In this document: in pieces, positions 41,703-49,988 of the stretch
Layout: the number at the start of each line of letters is the position of its first letter
Position numbering within the stretch: position 1 is the first letter of the stretch
NCBI GenBank assembly: GCA_001898825.1
Contig: MKVK01000042.1
Coordinates: forward strand, 1 to 57,864
DNA length: 57,864 nucleotides
Reading direction: 5' to 3'
Source: Magnetospirillum sp. 64-120
GTDB lineage: Bacteria; Pseudomonadota; Alphaproteobacteria; Rhodospirillales; Magnetospirillaceae
Program-made: the position numbers and the translations under genes
Notes under the pieces: generated by a model
What the model saw: only the letters and a program-made list of their open reading frames with translations
What the model was told of the DNA's origin: nothing
Databases searched by the model: none

Positions 41703-42599
41703 TCAGCGCGGCAGACGATAGAAATCAGCGATGTGGTTCCAGGCTTCCTCGGCGGTTTCGACGAAGGTCAGCAAATTCTTGTCGTCGGGGCCGATCATGC
41801 CTTCCATGGCCATGGCGTCGAAATTGATCACCCGTTCCCAATATTCGCGGCCGAACATGATCACCGGAATGGGGTCGATCTTGCCGGTCTGGATCAGGGT
41901 CAAGGCCTCGAACAGTTCGTCCATGGTGCCGAAGCCGCCGGGGAACACCACCAGGGCCTTGACCCGGATCATGAAATGCATCTTGCGGATGGCGAAGTAG
42001 TGGAACCGGAAGCACAGTTCCGGGGTGATATAGGGATTGGGCGCCTGTTCGTGCGGCAGCACGATGTTCAAGCCGATGGACTTGCCGCCGATCTCGAAAG
42101 CGCCGCGATTGGCCGCTTCCATGATGCCGGGACCGCCGCCGGTCTTGACCACGAAATCACACACATGTTCGCCGATGCAGGTGTTGGTGACGATGCCGGC
42201 CAGACGGCGGGCTTCCTCGTAATAATGGCTGTTGGCCAGCATGCGCCGCGCCACCGTCAGCGCGTGGGCGACACGCTTGTCGCGGGGATGGGCGCGAGCC
42301 GCCTGTTCCGCCTGTTCCACGTTCGCCTTGGCGGTCTCCGGATCGGGGATGCGGGCCGACCCGAACATGGCGATGGTCGAGCGGATGCCCTGTTCCTGCT
42401 GCAGCAATTCCGGCTTCAGCAATTCCAGTTGCAGCCGCACCGCCCGCAGATCGGGGCGCAGCAGGAAGTCGTCATCGACGAAGGCCAGGCGATAGGCGGG
42501 CGACGCCGTCTGCGCCGTCACGCTGCTATCCTCGCCGGGGACTTGCACATAATCATCGGGCAGGGCGGGGAAAGGGGTGTCGGTCGCGTCGTCAGTCAT
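41703..42599 (-). CDS. LOG family protein
   Basis: The 298-residue product contains the two hallmark motifs of the LOG/TIGR00730 family, GGGPGIMEAANRGA and PGGFGTMDELFEALT, within a Rossmann-like fold. LOG proteins are nucleoside-monophosphate phosphoribohydrolases (cytokinin riboside monophosphate in plants; related nucleotides in bacteria). The 90-residue N-terminal extension before IAMFGSARIP is typical of the longer proteobacterial form. It diverges from the MBL hydrolase gene at 42746; a perfect 16-base palindrome lies between. Confidence 0.9.
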   Translation of the reverse strand: MTDDATDTPFPALPDDYVQVPGEDSSVTAQTASPAYRLAFVDDDFLLRPDLRAVRLQLELLKPELLQQEQGIRSTIAMFGSARIPDPETAKANVEQAEQAARAHPRDKRVAHALTVARRMLANSHYYEEARRLAGIVTNTCIGEHVCDFVVKTGGGPGIMEAANRGAFEIGGKSIGLNIVLPHEQAPNPYITPELCFRFHYFAIRKMHFMIRVKALVVFPGGFGTMDELFEALTLIQTGKIDPIPVIMFGREYWERVINFDAMAMEGMIGPDDKNLLTFVETAEEAWNHIADFYRLPR

Positions 42600-42696
42600 G
42601 GGAAACTCGATTCATCGGCAATAACAAACTTTCTTCCATAGTCATGGGTCCGGGTTAGCACCGGGTAAAGAGGCCTGCCTGGAAATTGTCGATTTT

Positions 42697-42712
42697 ATCC
42701 CGTATACGGGAT
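42697..42712. promoter_or_regulatory. Perfect 16-bp palindrome between divergent genes
   Basis: ATCCCGTATACGGGAT lies between the LOG gene start (42599, minus) and the MBL gene start (42746, plus), about 34 bases before the latter. A perfect palindrome in a divergent promoter region is a plausible operator for one or both genes. The regulator is unknown. Confidence 0.55.
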
Positions 42713-42745
42713 TATCTTTGGCTTTCATTGCTGCGGGCGCGAACG

Positions 42746-43414
42746 ATGACCATCCATGCCGCTGGGGATTTTGGCGACTTTTCCCTGACCATCGCCGTGT
42801 CGTCGCCGCCTTGGTACCAGAACTGCTATATCGTCCGCCACAAGCCCAGCGGCGAGATCGCTATCGTCGATCCCGGCGGCGACGCCGAGCAGATCATCGC
42901 CGAAGTGAAAGCGCAGCAGGACAAGCTGGGGGCCAAGCCGGTGGACATCTGGCTGACCCACGGCCATCCCGACCACATCGGCGCCGCCCGCGCGGTGGAA
43001 CAGGCACTGGGGGTGCGCACCATCGCCCACAGCGAAGAAAAGCCGGTGATCGACCGCGCCAGCGAGCTGAACCGCGCCTTCACCGGCGAGGGCCAGGACG
43101 GCCCCACCCATCTGCACCTGTTCGAGGGCGAGCCCGACTTCACCTTGGGCGGGGCAACGGTCAAGACCATCTTCACCCCCGGCCACACCCCCGGCGGGGT
43201 CTGCTTCGACTTCGGCGGCTTCGTGATCACCGGCGACACCTTGTTCCGTCAGGGCGTCGGCCGCACCGACCTGCCCGGCGGGTCCGAGGCCAAGCTGTGG
43301 GACTCCATCACCCGTCTTTTGTCCAAGCTGGGCGACGAGGCCCGCCTGTATTCCGGCCACGGCCCCGACTGGAGCGTCGCCGAGGCACGGCGCTGGTGGC
43401 GCATGATGGCCTGA
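42746..43414 (+). CDS. MBL-fold hydrolase, glyoxalase II-like
   Basis: The 222-residue product has the metallo-beta-lactamase fold motif T-H-G-H-P-D-H (about 72-78), then FTPGHTPGG with a His ligand, GDTLFRQGVGRTDLPGG and YSGHGPDW with the terminal His. These bind two metal ions. The GRTDLPGG segment is typical of glyoxalase II-like and related hydrolases that cleave thioesters or similar bonds. The substrate is not known. The ATG at 42746 gives the family N-terminus, whereas the 20-residue upstream extension does not. Confidence 0.9.
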   Translation: MTIHAAGDFGDFSLTIAVSSPPWYQNCYIVRHKPSGEIAIVDPGGDAEQIIAEVKAQQDKLGAKPVDIWLTHGHPDHIGAARAVEQALGVRTIAHSEEKPVIDRASELNRAFTGEGQDGPTHLHLFEGEPDFTLGGATVKTIFTPGHTPGGVCFDFGGFVITGDTLFRQGVGRTDLPGGSEAKLWDSITRLLSKLGDEARLYSGHGPDWSVAEARRWWRMMA

Positions 43415-43418
43415 CGGG

Positions 43419-44180
43419 CTATCCCCGTTTTTCGACAATGGCAATGATGCGCCCGGGAACCTGTCGGTCCTCGGGGGCCGGCTCGGTCTTGAAGATGACG
43501 TTCTGAATGCTGTCGCCAAACAGCGAAAGGATGTCTTGGGCCGCATAGAACCGGGCGTGCCGAAGGCCTGAAGCCTGATGCAGCTCGTCTTCGGTTTCCG
43601 GCCGGAACGGACAGCCGATGGCGGCATAGCCCCCCGGCTTCAGCACGCGGGTGATCTCGTGGATCGCCCGGGCCGGGTTGCTGCTATAGGGAAGAACCCA
43701 GCCGCACACGACGACGTCGAAGGTCGCGTCGGCGAACTTCAAGTCGTGGACGTCACCCAATTCGACCAGTTCCGAACTGGAAAGCAAATCGATGGCGCAA
43801 ATGTTCTCGAGCTTGAACCCCAGATAGACCAGCACCATGATTTCCGCTTCGGTCCGCGGGCCGATGGTCAGCACTTTCATCTCTGCGGCATGCTTTTCCA
43901 CCCGGTCCACCGAGAACAAGGGCCTGACCAGCACCTCGGGACGGCTTCCCTCGTCCCCCATGGCCTTCAACTCGGCCAGATTGTGGTCGACACCGTTCTG
44001 GATGGTGTTCGCCGCCTCCTTGCGGATATCCACCCCGCTGCCTTGGCTGGCGAAGCGTAGATCGGCGATCATTTTCCGGAACGCCGGAATTCGGAAAACT
44101 TGTTCCGGGTAAGCCCGGAAATGGCCGATGATGAATTTTTCAAAGAACTCATCGAACACCCATTCTATTTTTCTGGTCAT
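43419..44180 (-). CDS. Class I SAM-dependent methyltransferase
   Basis: The 253-residue product carries a Methyltransf_11-type domain: a SAM-binding acidic strand end in LENICAIDLLSS, VELGDVHDLKFADATFDVVVCGWVL and ITRVLKPGGYAAIGCPF. The first 90 residues are unusual and rich in charged helices, perhaps a substrate-binding domain. The start at 44180 has a GGGGG stretch a few bases upstream; the 75-residue upstream open frame is not protein-like. The substrate is not evident. It converges on the MBL gene with four bases between stops. Confidence 0.8.
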   Translation of the reverse strand: MTRKIEWVFDEFFEKFIIGHFRAYPEQVFRIPAFRKMIADLRFASQGSGVDIRKEAANTIQNGVDHNLAELKAMGDEGSRPEVLVRPLFSVDRVEKHAAEMKVLTIGPRTEAEIMVLVYLGFKLENICAIDLLSSSELVELGDVHDLKFADATFDVVVCGWVLPYSSNPARAIHEITRVLKPGGYAAIGCPFRPETEDELHQASGLRHARFYAAQDILSLFGDSIQNVIFKTEPAPEDRQVPGRIIAIVEKRG

Positions 44181-44343
44181 CAAGCCCCCCTTTTGAGATT
44201 TCGCTGTTCGACTGAATTCTTGGGTCGGGATTGATCCTACTATGCGCACAGCGACTGCGGAAGCTGCGCCAATGCCCCGCCCCCCCCTTTTAACCGCCCG
44301 CCACCATCCCCACGTGTCCTTTAACGATAAAGGGGAACACGTC

Positions 44344-44457
44344 ATGGATATCTCGCCGCGCCGCGCCAGGCGGCTGACCGTGCTTTTGCTTGCCCTGGTG
44401 GCCATCGGCCTTTATGCATCGACCCTGCTGCGCTTCGGCACCATGATGGGGCGGTGA
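44344..44457 (+). CDS. Small membrane protein upstream of DUF420 and ctaB, 37 aa
   Basis: MDISPRRARRLTVLLLALVA is followed by a hydrophobic stretch and a short positive tail, giving a single-helix protein with an Arg-rich cytoplasmic start. AAGGGGA lies eight bases upstream. It is one base from the DUF420 gene and almost certainly co-transcribed with it and ctaB, which suggests a role in cytochrome oxidase assembly. An inverted repeat CCTTTA-ACGA-TAAAGG covers the ribosome-binding site, so translation could be gated. Confidence 0.6.
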   Translation: MDISPRRARRLTVLLLALVAIGLYASTLLRFGTMMGR

Positions 44458-44458
44458 C

Positions 44459-44881
44459 ATGGACGCCGCCGCCACGCTCCCCCATGTCACCGCCACCTTG
44501 AACGGTGCGGCCCTGGCGGCGGCCCTGGCGGGATTGGGCTTCATTCGCATGGGCCGGCGCGACCTGCACCGCGCCGCCATGGTGACCGCCTTGCTGGCCA
44601 GCGCGCTTTTCCTGACAGCCTATGTGGTCTATCACTTCGCCGCCCCCATCTTCCAGTTCCGTGGCACCGGCTGGGTCCGCCCGCTTTACTACACCCTGCT
44701 GATCGCCCATGTGGCCTTGGCCGCCCTGGTCACCCCCATGATCCTGATCACCGCATGGCGCGCCGTGAAGGGCCGTTTCGACTCCCACACGCGTCTGGCC
44801 CGCTGGACCTGGCCGGTGTGGGTGTTCGTCTCGGCCTCGGGGCTGGTCGTCTACGCCATGCTTTACCATCTTTATACCTGA
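44459..44881 (+). CDS. DUF420 family membrane protein
   Basis: The 140-residue product has four membrane segments with the DUF420 landmarks LPHVTATLNGAALAAAL, HRAAMVTALLASALFL, YHFAAPIFQFRGTGWVRPLYY and ILITAWRAVKGRFDSHTRLARWTWPVWVFVSASGLVVYAML. The conserved histidines at the membrane faces (His9 in LPHVT, in DLHRAAM and in YHFAAP) recall heme- or copper-handling proteins; in Bacillus the relative CtaM is needed for cytochrome oxidase maturation. It lies between the small membrane gene and ctaB, supporting that role. Confidence 0.85.
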   Translation: MDAAATLPHVTATLNGAALAAALAGLGFIRMGRRDLHRAAMVTALLASALFLTAYVVYHFAAPIFQFRGTGWVRPLYYTLLIAHVALAALVTPMILITAWRAVKGRFDSHTRLARWTWPVWVFVSASGLVVYAMLYHLYT

Positions 44882-44895
44882 GCCCGAGGTCCGCC

Positions 44896-45750
44896 ATGCG
44901 CATGAAACCCGCCCTGGAACTGCTGAAGCTGCGCATCGGCGTCACCATCGCCGCCACCGCCGCTACCGGATACGCCGCCATGGTCGAAAAGGTGGACCCG
45001 CTGTCCATGGCCCTGCTGGTCCTGGCCATGCTGCTGGGATCGGGGGGATCGGCGGTGTTCAACCACCTTTACGACCGCGACATCGACGCGGTGATGAAGC
45101 GCACCCGCAACCGTCCGCTGGTGGTGGGCAGCATTTCCAACACCGACGCGCTGATGCTGTCGGCGGGCCTGACCATCGCCGGCTTGTCGACGGCGGTGAT
45201 GACGCTGAACTGGGTGGTGGCCGCCCATCTGTTCCTGGGCATCTTCGTCTACGCCATCGTCTACACGGTGTGGCTGAAGCGGCGGACGTGGTGGAACATC
45301 GTCTTCGGCGGTGCAGCGGGTTCCTTCGCCCTGCTGGCCGGCGCGGCGCTGGGCGAGCCGGCGCAGTGGCTGCTGCCGACGCTTTTGGCCATCACCTTGT
45401 TCCTGTGGACGCCCAGCCATTTCTGGGCCCTGGCCATTCTGCTGGCCGACGACTACCGCGCCGCAGGCGTCCCCATGCTGCCGGTGGTGGTGGGGGAAAA
45501 ACGCACGTCGCTTTGGATCTTGGCCAACTCGGTCGCCCTGGTCGGCTCGTCGCTACTGCCTTGGGGCTTGGGACTGCTGGGACCGCTTTACGGTTGGGGA
45601 GCGGTGGGCCTGGGGGCTGTGCTGTTGGGATTGAACCTGAAACTGGTGGCCAGCCCCAGCCGGCGCTGGGCCGGCTGGAACTTCGCGTGGTCGATCCCTT
45701 ACCTGCTGGGATTGCTGTGCATCATCGCCCTGGACAAGCACTGGAGCTGA
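44896..45750 (+). CDS. ctaB: Protoheme IX farnesyltransferase (heme O synthase)
   Basis: A 284-residue UbiA-family membrane enzyme with the catalytic N-H-L-Y-D-R-D-I-D motif (about residues 56-64) and KRTRNRPL, then a second acidic loop DYRAAGVPMLPVVVG. It transfers a farnesyl group to heme b to make heme O, precursor of heme A in cytochrome oxidase. About eight or nine membrane helices are seen. The start at 44896 has GAGG eight bases upstream. Length is slightly short of the usual 290-310 residues, but all motifs are present. It follows DUF420 by 14 bases. Confidence 0.93.
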   Translation: MRMKPALELLKLRIGVTIAATAATGYAAMVEKVDPLSMALLVLAMLLGSGGSAVFNHLYDRDIDAVMKRTRNRPLVVGSISNTDALMLSAGLTIAGLSTAVMTLNWVVAAHLFLGIFVYAIVYTVWLKRRTWWNIVFGGAAGSFALLAGAALGEPAQWLLPTLLAITLFLWTPSHFWALAILLADDYRAAGVPMLPVVVGEKRTSLWILANSVALVGSSLLPWGLGLLGPLYGWGAVGLGAVLLGLNLKLVASPSRRWAGWNFAWSIPYLLGLLCIIALDKHWS

Positions 45751-45896
45751 TGCTCGATGCGCGACAGCAGGGAAATGTGAATGGCGGGTTGCGCCTGATG
45801 CGCAATGTTGGCCTGGACCATGCGACGCCAAGTGCCCTGGCGGGCCCAGCGACGCAGACGTTCGGCGGCGTGGGTGTGATGGTTCAGTTCAAGCAT
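45699..45896 (-). CDS. Small hypothetical protein divergent from LysR gene, 65 aa
   Basis: The frame MLELNHHTHAAERLRRWAR... is arginine- and histidine-rich, with a DUF1127-like flavour but no firm match. GGAG lies seven bases before its ATG, and it overlaps the end of the 38-residue gene at 45884, so the two may be coupled. The final 52 bases overlap the ctaB 3' end in the opposite direction. Small size makes the call uncertain. Confidence 0.45.
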   Translation of the reverse strand: MLELNHHTHAAERLRRWARQGTWRRMVQANIAHQAQPAIHISLLSRIEHQLQCLSRAMMHSNPSR

Positions 45897-46000
45897 TGTC
45901 GATCTCCGATCTTTCGCGCCGCCCGATCATGCGGCTTGAGATGATCGTGCACCCATGCAATCATCGCGAAAATGCCAAATATCGCTAATATGGTCTGCAT
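45884..46000 (-). CDS. Tiny membrane peptide next to LysR gene, 38 aa
   Basis: MQTILAIFGIFAMIAWVHDH begins with a single hydrophobic helix and ends with a basic tail. It starts only six bases from the LysR gene start on the other strand and overlaps the following 65-residue frame. No clear ribosome-binding site precedes it, so it may be leaderless or not a gene. Confidence 0.35.
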   Translation of the reverse strand: MQTILAIFGIFAMIAWVHDHLKPHDRAARKIGDRQCLN

Positions 46001-46006
46001 TATCGC

Positions 46007-46909
46007 ATGAGTCAGCACCGCATCGACGATTGGGACGACCTGCGTTTCTTTCTGGCCGCCGCCCGCGCCGGGTCGTTCATGCGCGCCGCCGACGACCTGC
46101 GCACCAACCAGACCACGGTGGGCCGCCGCATCGAACGCTTGGAAGCCGGACTGGGGGTCAAGCTGTTCGACCGGGTCGGCCGCGCCATGCGGGTGACGCC
46201 GGCCGGCCAGAACCTGCTGGCCATGGCCGAAGCCATGGAGGAAGCTGCCGGCAACATCGAACGCGACCTGGCCGGCCACGACCGCGAACTGGCCGGCGAG
46301 GTCACCATCGCCGCCCCCGAGGGCTTGGCGTCCTTTGCCCTGACCCGCTGGCTGGCGGATTTCCGCCTGCGCTATCCGCGCATCACATTGCGCATCAAGG
46401 TCAGCAACCAGGTGGTCGACCTGCGGACCCGTCAGGCCGACATGGCCCTGCAACTGGCGATCCCGCTGGACCCACGGGCGGTGGGGGTGAAGGTGGGCAC
46501 CTTCCGCGTCCACCCCTTTGGCTCGCACGAATATCTGACCCGCGCCGGCACCCCCGCCGGCCTGGACGATCTGGCCCGCCACGATTTGCTGGACCATTGG
46601 GGCTATGCGGCGCTGCCCGGCTTCGACCAGTGGCGGCGGCTGACCGCCGACCACCCCCGCGTGGTCTTCGCCACCGATTCGGCTCGCGTCTATCTGGAAG
46701 CCGCCCGCGCCGGCCTGGGGATCGCCTTTCTGCCGGTCTATTACGCCCGCTCCATGGACAACCTGCGTGAACTGGACCTGGGGCTAAGCGTCGCCATGCC
46801 GCTGTGGCTGGTGTCGCACAGCGAAACCAATGGCGCCGCCCGCGTCCAGGCGGTGTTCCGCTATTTGCGCGAACGCTTCGCCGATCCCGAGGAAAAGCGG
46901 TTCAGTTAA
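46007..46909 (+). CDS. LysR-family transcriptional regulator
   Basis: The 300-residue product has the N-terminal winged helix-turn-helix (about residues 8-67; DLRFFLAAARAGSFMRAADDLRTNQTTV, RRIERLEAGLGVKLFDR) followed by a periplasmic-binding-like sensor domain (about 95-295). LysR regulators bind small effectors and often control a divergent gene; here only two tiny frames are divergent, with six bases between starts, so control of its own and these small genes is likely. The effector is unknown. The ATG is preceded by a weak site. Confidence 0.9.
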   Translation: MSQHRIDDWDDLRFFLAAARAGSFMRAADDLRTNQTTVGRRIERLEAGLGVKLFDRVGRAMRVTPAGQNLLAMAEAMEEAAGNIERDLAGHDRELAGEVTIAAPEGLASFALTRWLADFRLRYPRITLRIKVSNQVVDLRTRQADMALQLAIPLDPRAVGVKVGTFRVHPFGSHEYLTRAGTPAGLDDLARHDLLDHWGYAALPGFDQWRRLTADHPRVVFATDSARVYLEAARAGLGIAFLPVYYARSMDNLRELDLGLSVAMPLWLVSHSETNGAARVQAVFRYLRERFADPEEKRFS

Positions 46910-46910
46910 G

Positions 46911-46948
46911 GCGCGAAGCGCTGCCCGGTCCGGGCTTTAGATGGATGG
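46911..46948. repeat. Dispersed intergenic repeat, copy 1
   Basis: GCGCGAAGCGC begins this copy and CCGGGCTTTAGATGGATGG (46930-46948) ends it. Both parts recur before guaA (49989-50085). The copy lies just after the LysR stop codon, between convergent genes, as expected for REP-like elements. Confidence 0.55.
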
Positions 46949-46951
46949 GCT

Positions 46952-47947
46952 TCAGAACCAGCGTTTACGCTTGAACCACACCATGACGGCGATGGTGAAC
47001 GCCCCCATGCCGGCCAAGATCCACCAGAAAGCCGCATGGTTTTCCAAGCCGGGCAACCCGGCGACGTTCATGCCGAACAGGCCGGTGACCAGGTTCAGCG
47101 GCAGCATCACCGCCGACAACACCGACAGGATGTAAAGGTTGCGCCCCGACCGTTCCGCCGAGCGGGCGGCGAATTCGTCATGCAGCAGGCGCGATTGCTC
47201 GACGCATTCCTGAAGGTCGCCGATGGCCCGCTCCACCCGGGTCAGCAGCGGGTCGAAGCGTTCGCCTTCCTCGTCCTTGACCCAGGCCGGCAAGGTGTTT
47301 TGCAGACGGGCGAACAATTGCCGCAGCGGCATGGCGCGGCGCCTCAGCTTGATGGCCTCGCGGCGGATGGCGCCCAACTCGCCGGCGATGCCTTCGGCGG
47401 CGTCGTCCAGCACCATGTCTTCCAAGGCGTCGAAGCGGCGACGCACCTTGCGACCGAAATTCTCCAGATCGGCGACGGTCTCTTCCAACAGGTCGAAGAA
47501 CAGCGCCGAAGCGGTGGGCGGCGCGTCCCCCACTTCCAGACGGAAACGCAAACGGTCGGTGGCGGCCAGCGGCTTCCAGCGGCCGGTGATCAGTCGGTTG
47601 GGTTCCAGCCAGACATGGATTTCCGCCATCTCGCCGCCATCGGCGTCGAAATCGCGCTGACGGTCCTCCAACACGATCAGGCAGCCGCTGCCGAACACCT
47701 GGGCGCCGGCATCCTCGTTCCGGTCCAGCATCATCGACGCCAGTTGCGGCGGCAGGCCGGAATGGCGCATCAGCCATTGCCGCCCCGGTTCGGTGGCGAA
47801 GTTGACGTGAATCCAGACGAAGTCGAAATCCACGGCCTCTGCGGCCAGCGGCCGGTGCGCCCGCGCCTTGCCGTCCTTGACGGCGAAAGCATAGACCATT
47901 CCCGCCTCACCCAAGGCGGTGGAAGGGGACTGGGGGACAACGGCCAC
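46952..47947 (-). CDS. CorA-family divalent cation transporter (ZntB-like)
   Basis: The 331-residue product has a long soluble N-terminal domain with helices and two C-terminal membrane helices. The signature Gly-Met-Asn motif (FGMNVAGLPG, about residues 291-300) follows the first helix (LYILSVLSAVMLPLNLVTGL), and the short C-terminal tail is basic (VWFKRKRWF). CorA proteins form pentameric channels for Mg2+, and the ZntB branch exports or imports Zn2+. Which ion is used cannot be told. The start is GTG at 47947 or ATG 16 codons later (MVYAFAVKDG). It converges on the LysR gene. Confidence 0.9.
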   Translation of the reverse strand: MAVVPQSPSTALGEAGMVYAFAVKDGKARAHRPLAAEAVDFDFVWIHVNFATEPGRQWLMRHSGLPPQLASMMLDRNEDAGAQVFGSGCLIVLEDRQRDFDADGGEMAEIHVWLEPNRLITGRWKPLAATDRLRFRLEVGDAPPTASALFFDLLEETVADLENFGRKVRRRFDALEDMVLDDAAEGIAGELGAIRREAIKLRRRAMPLRQLFARLQNTLPAWVKDEEGERFDPLLTRVERAIGDLQECVEQSRLLHDEFAARSAERSGRNLYILSVLSAVMLPLNLVTGLFGMNVAGLPGLENHAAFWWILAGMGAFTIAVMVWFKRKRWF

Positions 47948-48004
47948 GGGGCGGGCTCCTGCGCGGTTTCCCCCTGTATGGGTCAGCCGCCGCCGCCGAT
48001 CAAG

Positions 48005-48487
48005 TTACGAATGCAGCCAGCGCAGCCGCCCGGCCTCCACCAACGCCGCCTTGTCCGCTACCAGGGCGTTGAAATAGGCCCGTATGGCCGTGGCCGAACC
48101 TTCCAGCCGCGGGATCGGGCCGGGACGCAGCCCCAGCCCCTGGGCCTTGGTCAACCGGGTTTCGACCACCGCCGGCGGGGTCAGGAACACCACGTCCCCC
48201 CCCGAATCCAGCCGGGCCAGCATGACGATGCGACGTTCCGCCTGATAATCGGCCAGATACAGCCCGTCGGCCAAGGCCGCCAGACGCACCATTCCGCCGG
48301 CCCCCACCACATAGGCGCCCCGATCGCCATCCCAGTGAACGTCCACCTGGGTGCCGTCGTCGCGACCGTAAACGCCGTCCTTCCAGCCGGGAACGGCGAT
48401 TCCCGCTTCCACCACGGCTGGCGTCACCTGATAACAGGCCGACAGCAGCAGCCCCAACGCCAGCACCACCCACGACTTGCGGCCCAT
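48005..48487 (-). CDS. Putative lipoprotein, 160 aa
   Basis: The product starts MGRKSWVVLALGLLLSACYQ; the lipobox LLSAC places lipidation on Cys18 after signal peptidase II. The mature domain has a pattern of short beta-strands (GVYGRDDGTQVDVHWDGDRG, MVRLAALADGLYLADYQAERR) that may form a small barrel. The family is not recognised. GAGG lies eight bases before the ATG, which rules out the longer upstream start. It is divergent from the DJ-1/PfpI gene. Confidence 0.75.
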   Translation of the reverse strand: MGRKSWVVLALGLLLSACYQVTPAVVEAGIAVPGWKDGVYGRDDGTQVDVHWDGDRGAYVVGAGGMVRLAALADGLYLADYQAERRIVMLARLDSGGDVVFLTPPAVVETRLTKAQGLGLRPGPIPRLEGSATAIRAYFNALVADKAALVEAGRLRWLHS

Positions 48488-48642
48488 CAGCCCACCTCTT
48501 CGCGTCCGATCCGCCGCCACCATGCCCAAGCGCCGCCCGGCCCGCCTTGACAACGGACAAGCGTAGTATCCGGCTGTTACCCGCTGGCCTGCCGACCGCC
48601 TCATAATGCCGGCCATAACACCAACACAGGGAGGAGCCGAAA

Positions 48643-49227
48643 ATGGCTGCCAAGAACATTCTGATGCTGGTCGGCGACTATGCCGAGGATTACGAGACCA
48701 TGGTGCCGTTCCAGATCCTGCTGGCCGTCGGCCACACGGTCGACGCCGTCTGCCCCGGCAAGACGTCGGGCGAGCAGGTACGCACCGCCATCCACGATTT
48801 CGAAGGCGACCAGACCTACAGCGAAAAGCGCGGTCACAATTTCACCCTGAACGCCGATTACGCCGCCGTCAGCGCCGAAAGCTATGACGCCCTGGTCATC
48901 CCCGGCGGCCGCGCCCCGGAATATCTGCGCCTGGACAAGTCGGTGCTGGCCCTGGTGCGCGCCTTCGACGCCGCCAAGAAGCCCATCGCCGCCATCTGCC
49001 ACGGCGCCCAACTGCTGGCCGCCGCCGACGTGATCAAGGGCCGCAAGGTGTCGGCCTATCCGGCCTGTTCGCCGGAAGTGACCATGGCCGGCGGACAATA
49101 CGCCGACATCGCCATCGACGGCGCCGTCACCGACGGCCATTTGGTCACCGCCCCCGCCTGGCCCGCCCATCCGGCATGGATGGCGCAGTTCCTGGCGGTT
49201 TTGGGCACCAAAATAAGCCACGGATAA
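48643..49227 (+). CDS. DJ-1/PfpI family protein
   Basis: The 194-residue product has the class I amidotransferase-like fold with nucleophile Cys119 in [14 protein letters not shown], preceded by [14 protein letters not shown], and Glu15 near the start (GDYAEDYE). Family members are deglycases, chaperones or hydrolases of small aldehydes; the function of this one is not known. The sequence around [19 protein letters not shown] is normal for this branch. The AGGAG upstream fits. It is one of three small plus-strand genes leading toward guaA. Confidence 0.88.
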   Translation: MAAKNILMLVGDYAEDYETMVPFQILLAVGHTVDAVCPGKTSGEQVRTAIHDFEGDQTYSEKRGHNFTLNADYAAVSAESYDALVIPGGRAPEYLRLDKSVLALVRAFDAAKKPIAAICHGAQLLAAADVIKGRKVSAYPACSPEVTMAGGQYADIAIDGAVTDGHLVTAPAWPAHPAWMAQFLAVLGTKISHG

Positions 49228-49270
49228 GCTATGATGGTCCTCCGACGCCAAAAGCCCCCCGGAGTCCATC

Positions 49271-49540
49271 ATGTGCGACATCTATGCCAGCACCGATCCG
49301 GCCCTTTACGAAAGTGTCAGCCGCTCGGTCCGGATCGGCGGCGTGGTCACCAGCCTGAAGGTGGAACGTCGTTTCTGGCAGATTCTGGAAGAGATCGCCG
49401 CCGAAAGCAGTCTGTCGCTGGCCCAGTTCCTGACCCAGCTGCACGACGAAGTGATCGAGCGGCGAGGCGAGGTGGGCAATTTCGCCTCGTTGTTGCGGGT
49501 GGTGTGCACGACCTATCTGGGCCGTGCGCATCCCGCCTAA
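49271..49540 (+). CDS. Ribbon-helix-helix domain protein
   Basis: The 89-residue product fits the RHH_4 family: RSVRIGGVVTSLKVERRFWQILEEIAAESSLSLAQFLTQLHDEVIERRG. The strand (SLKVERRFW) pairs with a second chain to contact the DNA major groove, and two helices follow. Such proteins are small DNA-binding regulators with unknown targets in alphaproteobacteria. It follows the DJ-1-like gene by about 45 bases and may be in the same transcript. Confidence 0.85.
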   Translation: MCDIYASTDPALYESVSRSVRIGGVVTSLKVERRFWQILEEIAAESSLSLAQFLTQLHDEVIERRGEVGNFASLLRVVCTTYLGRAHPA

Positions 49541-49596
49541 CCCACAGGAAAAACGCGGTTATCAGACACTTGACTCGGGCTGGGAGGTGCGTATAA

Positions 49597-49854
49597 GTGC
49601 CGCCAACAATTCTTAGAAACCTTACAGAGTTGATGGAGCCCGCTTTGCGCCTTCTGCCCTATTTGCTTGTTTTGGCCATGGCCGCCCCGGTTTTGGCCTG
49701 GGTGGTGATCAATTCCCTGCTGATCAAGGGGCAGGCCACCAGCTTCGCCACCGCCGACCTGTGGGTGCTGATCCCGCTGGGCCTGTGCATGATCGCCGCG
49801 TTCGCCCTGCTGGCCACGTGGATGGATAAGGTGATCGTCCGCACCCGCGGATGA
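49597..49854 (+). CDS. Small membrane protein, 85 aa
   Basis: Two membrane segments are seen (LLPYLLVLAMAAPVLAWVVI and LWVLIPLGLCMIAAFALLATW), with a positively charged C-terminus (KVIVRTRG). The GTG at 49597 has GGGAGG nine bases upstream; an ATG at 49633 is the alternative and gives 73 residues. The family is not recognised. The last bases are part of a 29-base direct repeat, so the C-terminus may have arisen by local duplication. Confidence 0.6.
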   Translation: MPPTILRNLTELMEPALRLLPYLLVLAMAAPVLAWVVINSLLIKGQATSFATADLWVLIPLGLCMIAAFALLATWMDKVIVRTRG

Positions 49855-49899
49855 TCGCCCCCGAACGCTAAAGGTGATCATCCGCGCCCGCGGATGATC
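49828..49899. repeat. Two copies of a 29-bp direct repeat, period 43
   Basis: The sequence at 49828-49856 recurs at 49871-49899 with two mismatches. Each copy contains an inverted repeat around CCCGCGG. The first copy includes the stop codon of the membrane protein gene. Confidence 0.6.
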
Positions 49900-49950
49900 C
49901 CAGGGGCCGGCTCTGCTCCCCCCCACACCAGGCGGGGCCGGCTTCGAAAT

Positions 49951-49985
49951 GGAAAAGCCCGATGTCTTTGGCGTCGGGCTTTTCC
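49951..49985. terminator. Rho-independent terminator before guaA
   Basis: GGAAAAGCCCGA and TCGGGCTTTTCC form a perfect 12-base stem with an eleven-base loop, with T residues in the arm and after it. It should end transcripts from the 48643-49854 group before guaA; the arm symmetry makes it usable on both strands. Confidence 0.7.
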
Positions 49986-49988
49986 TTT

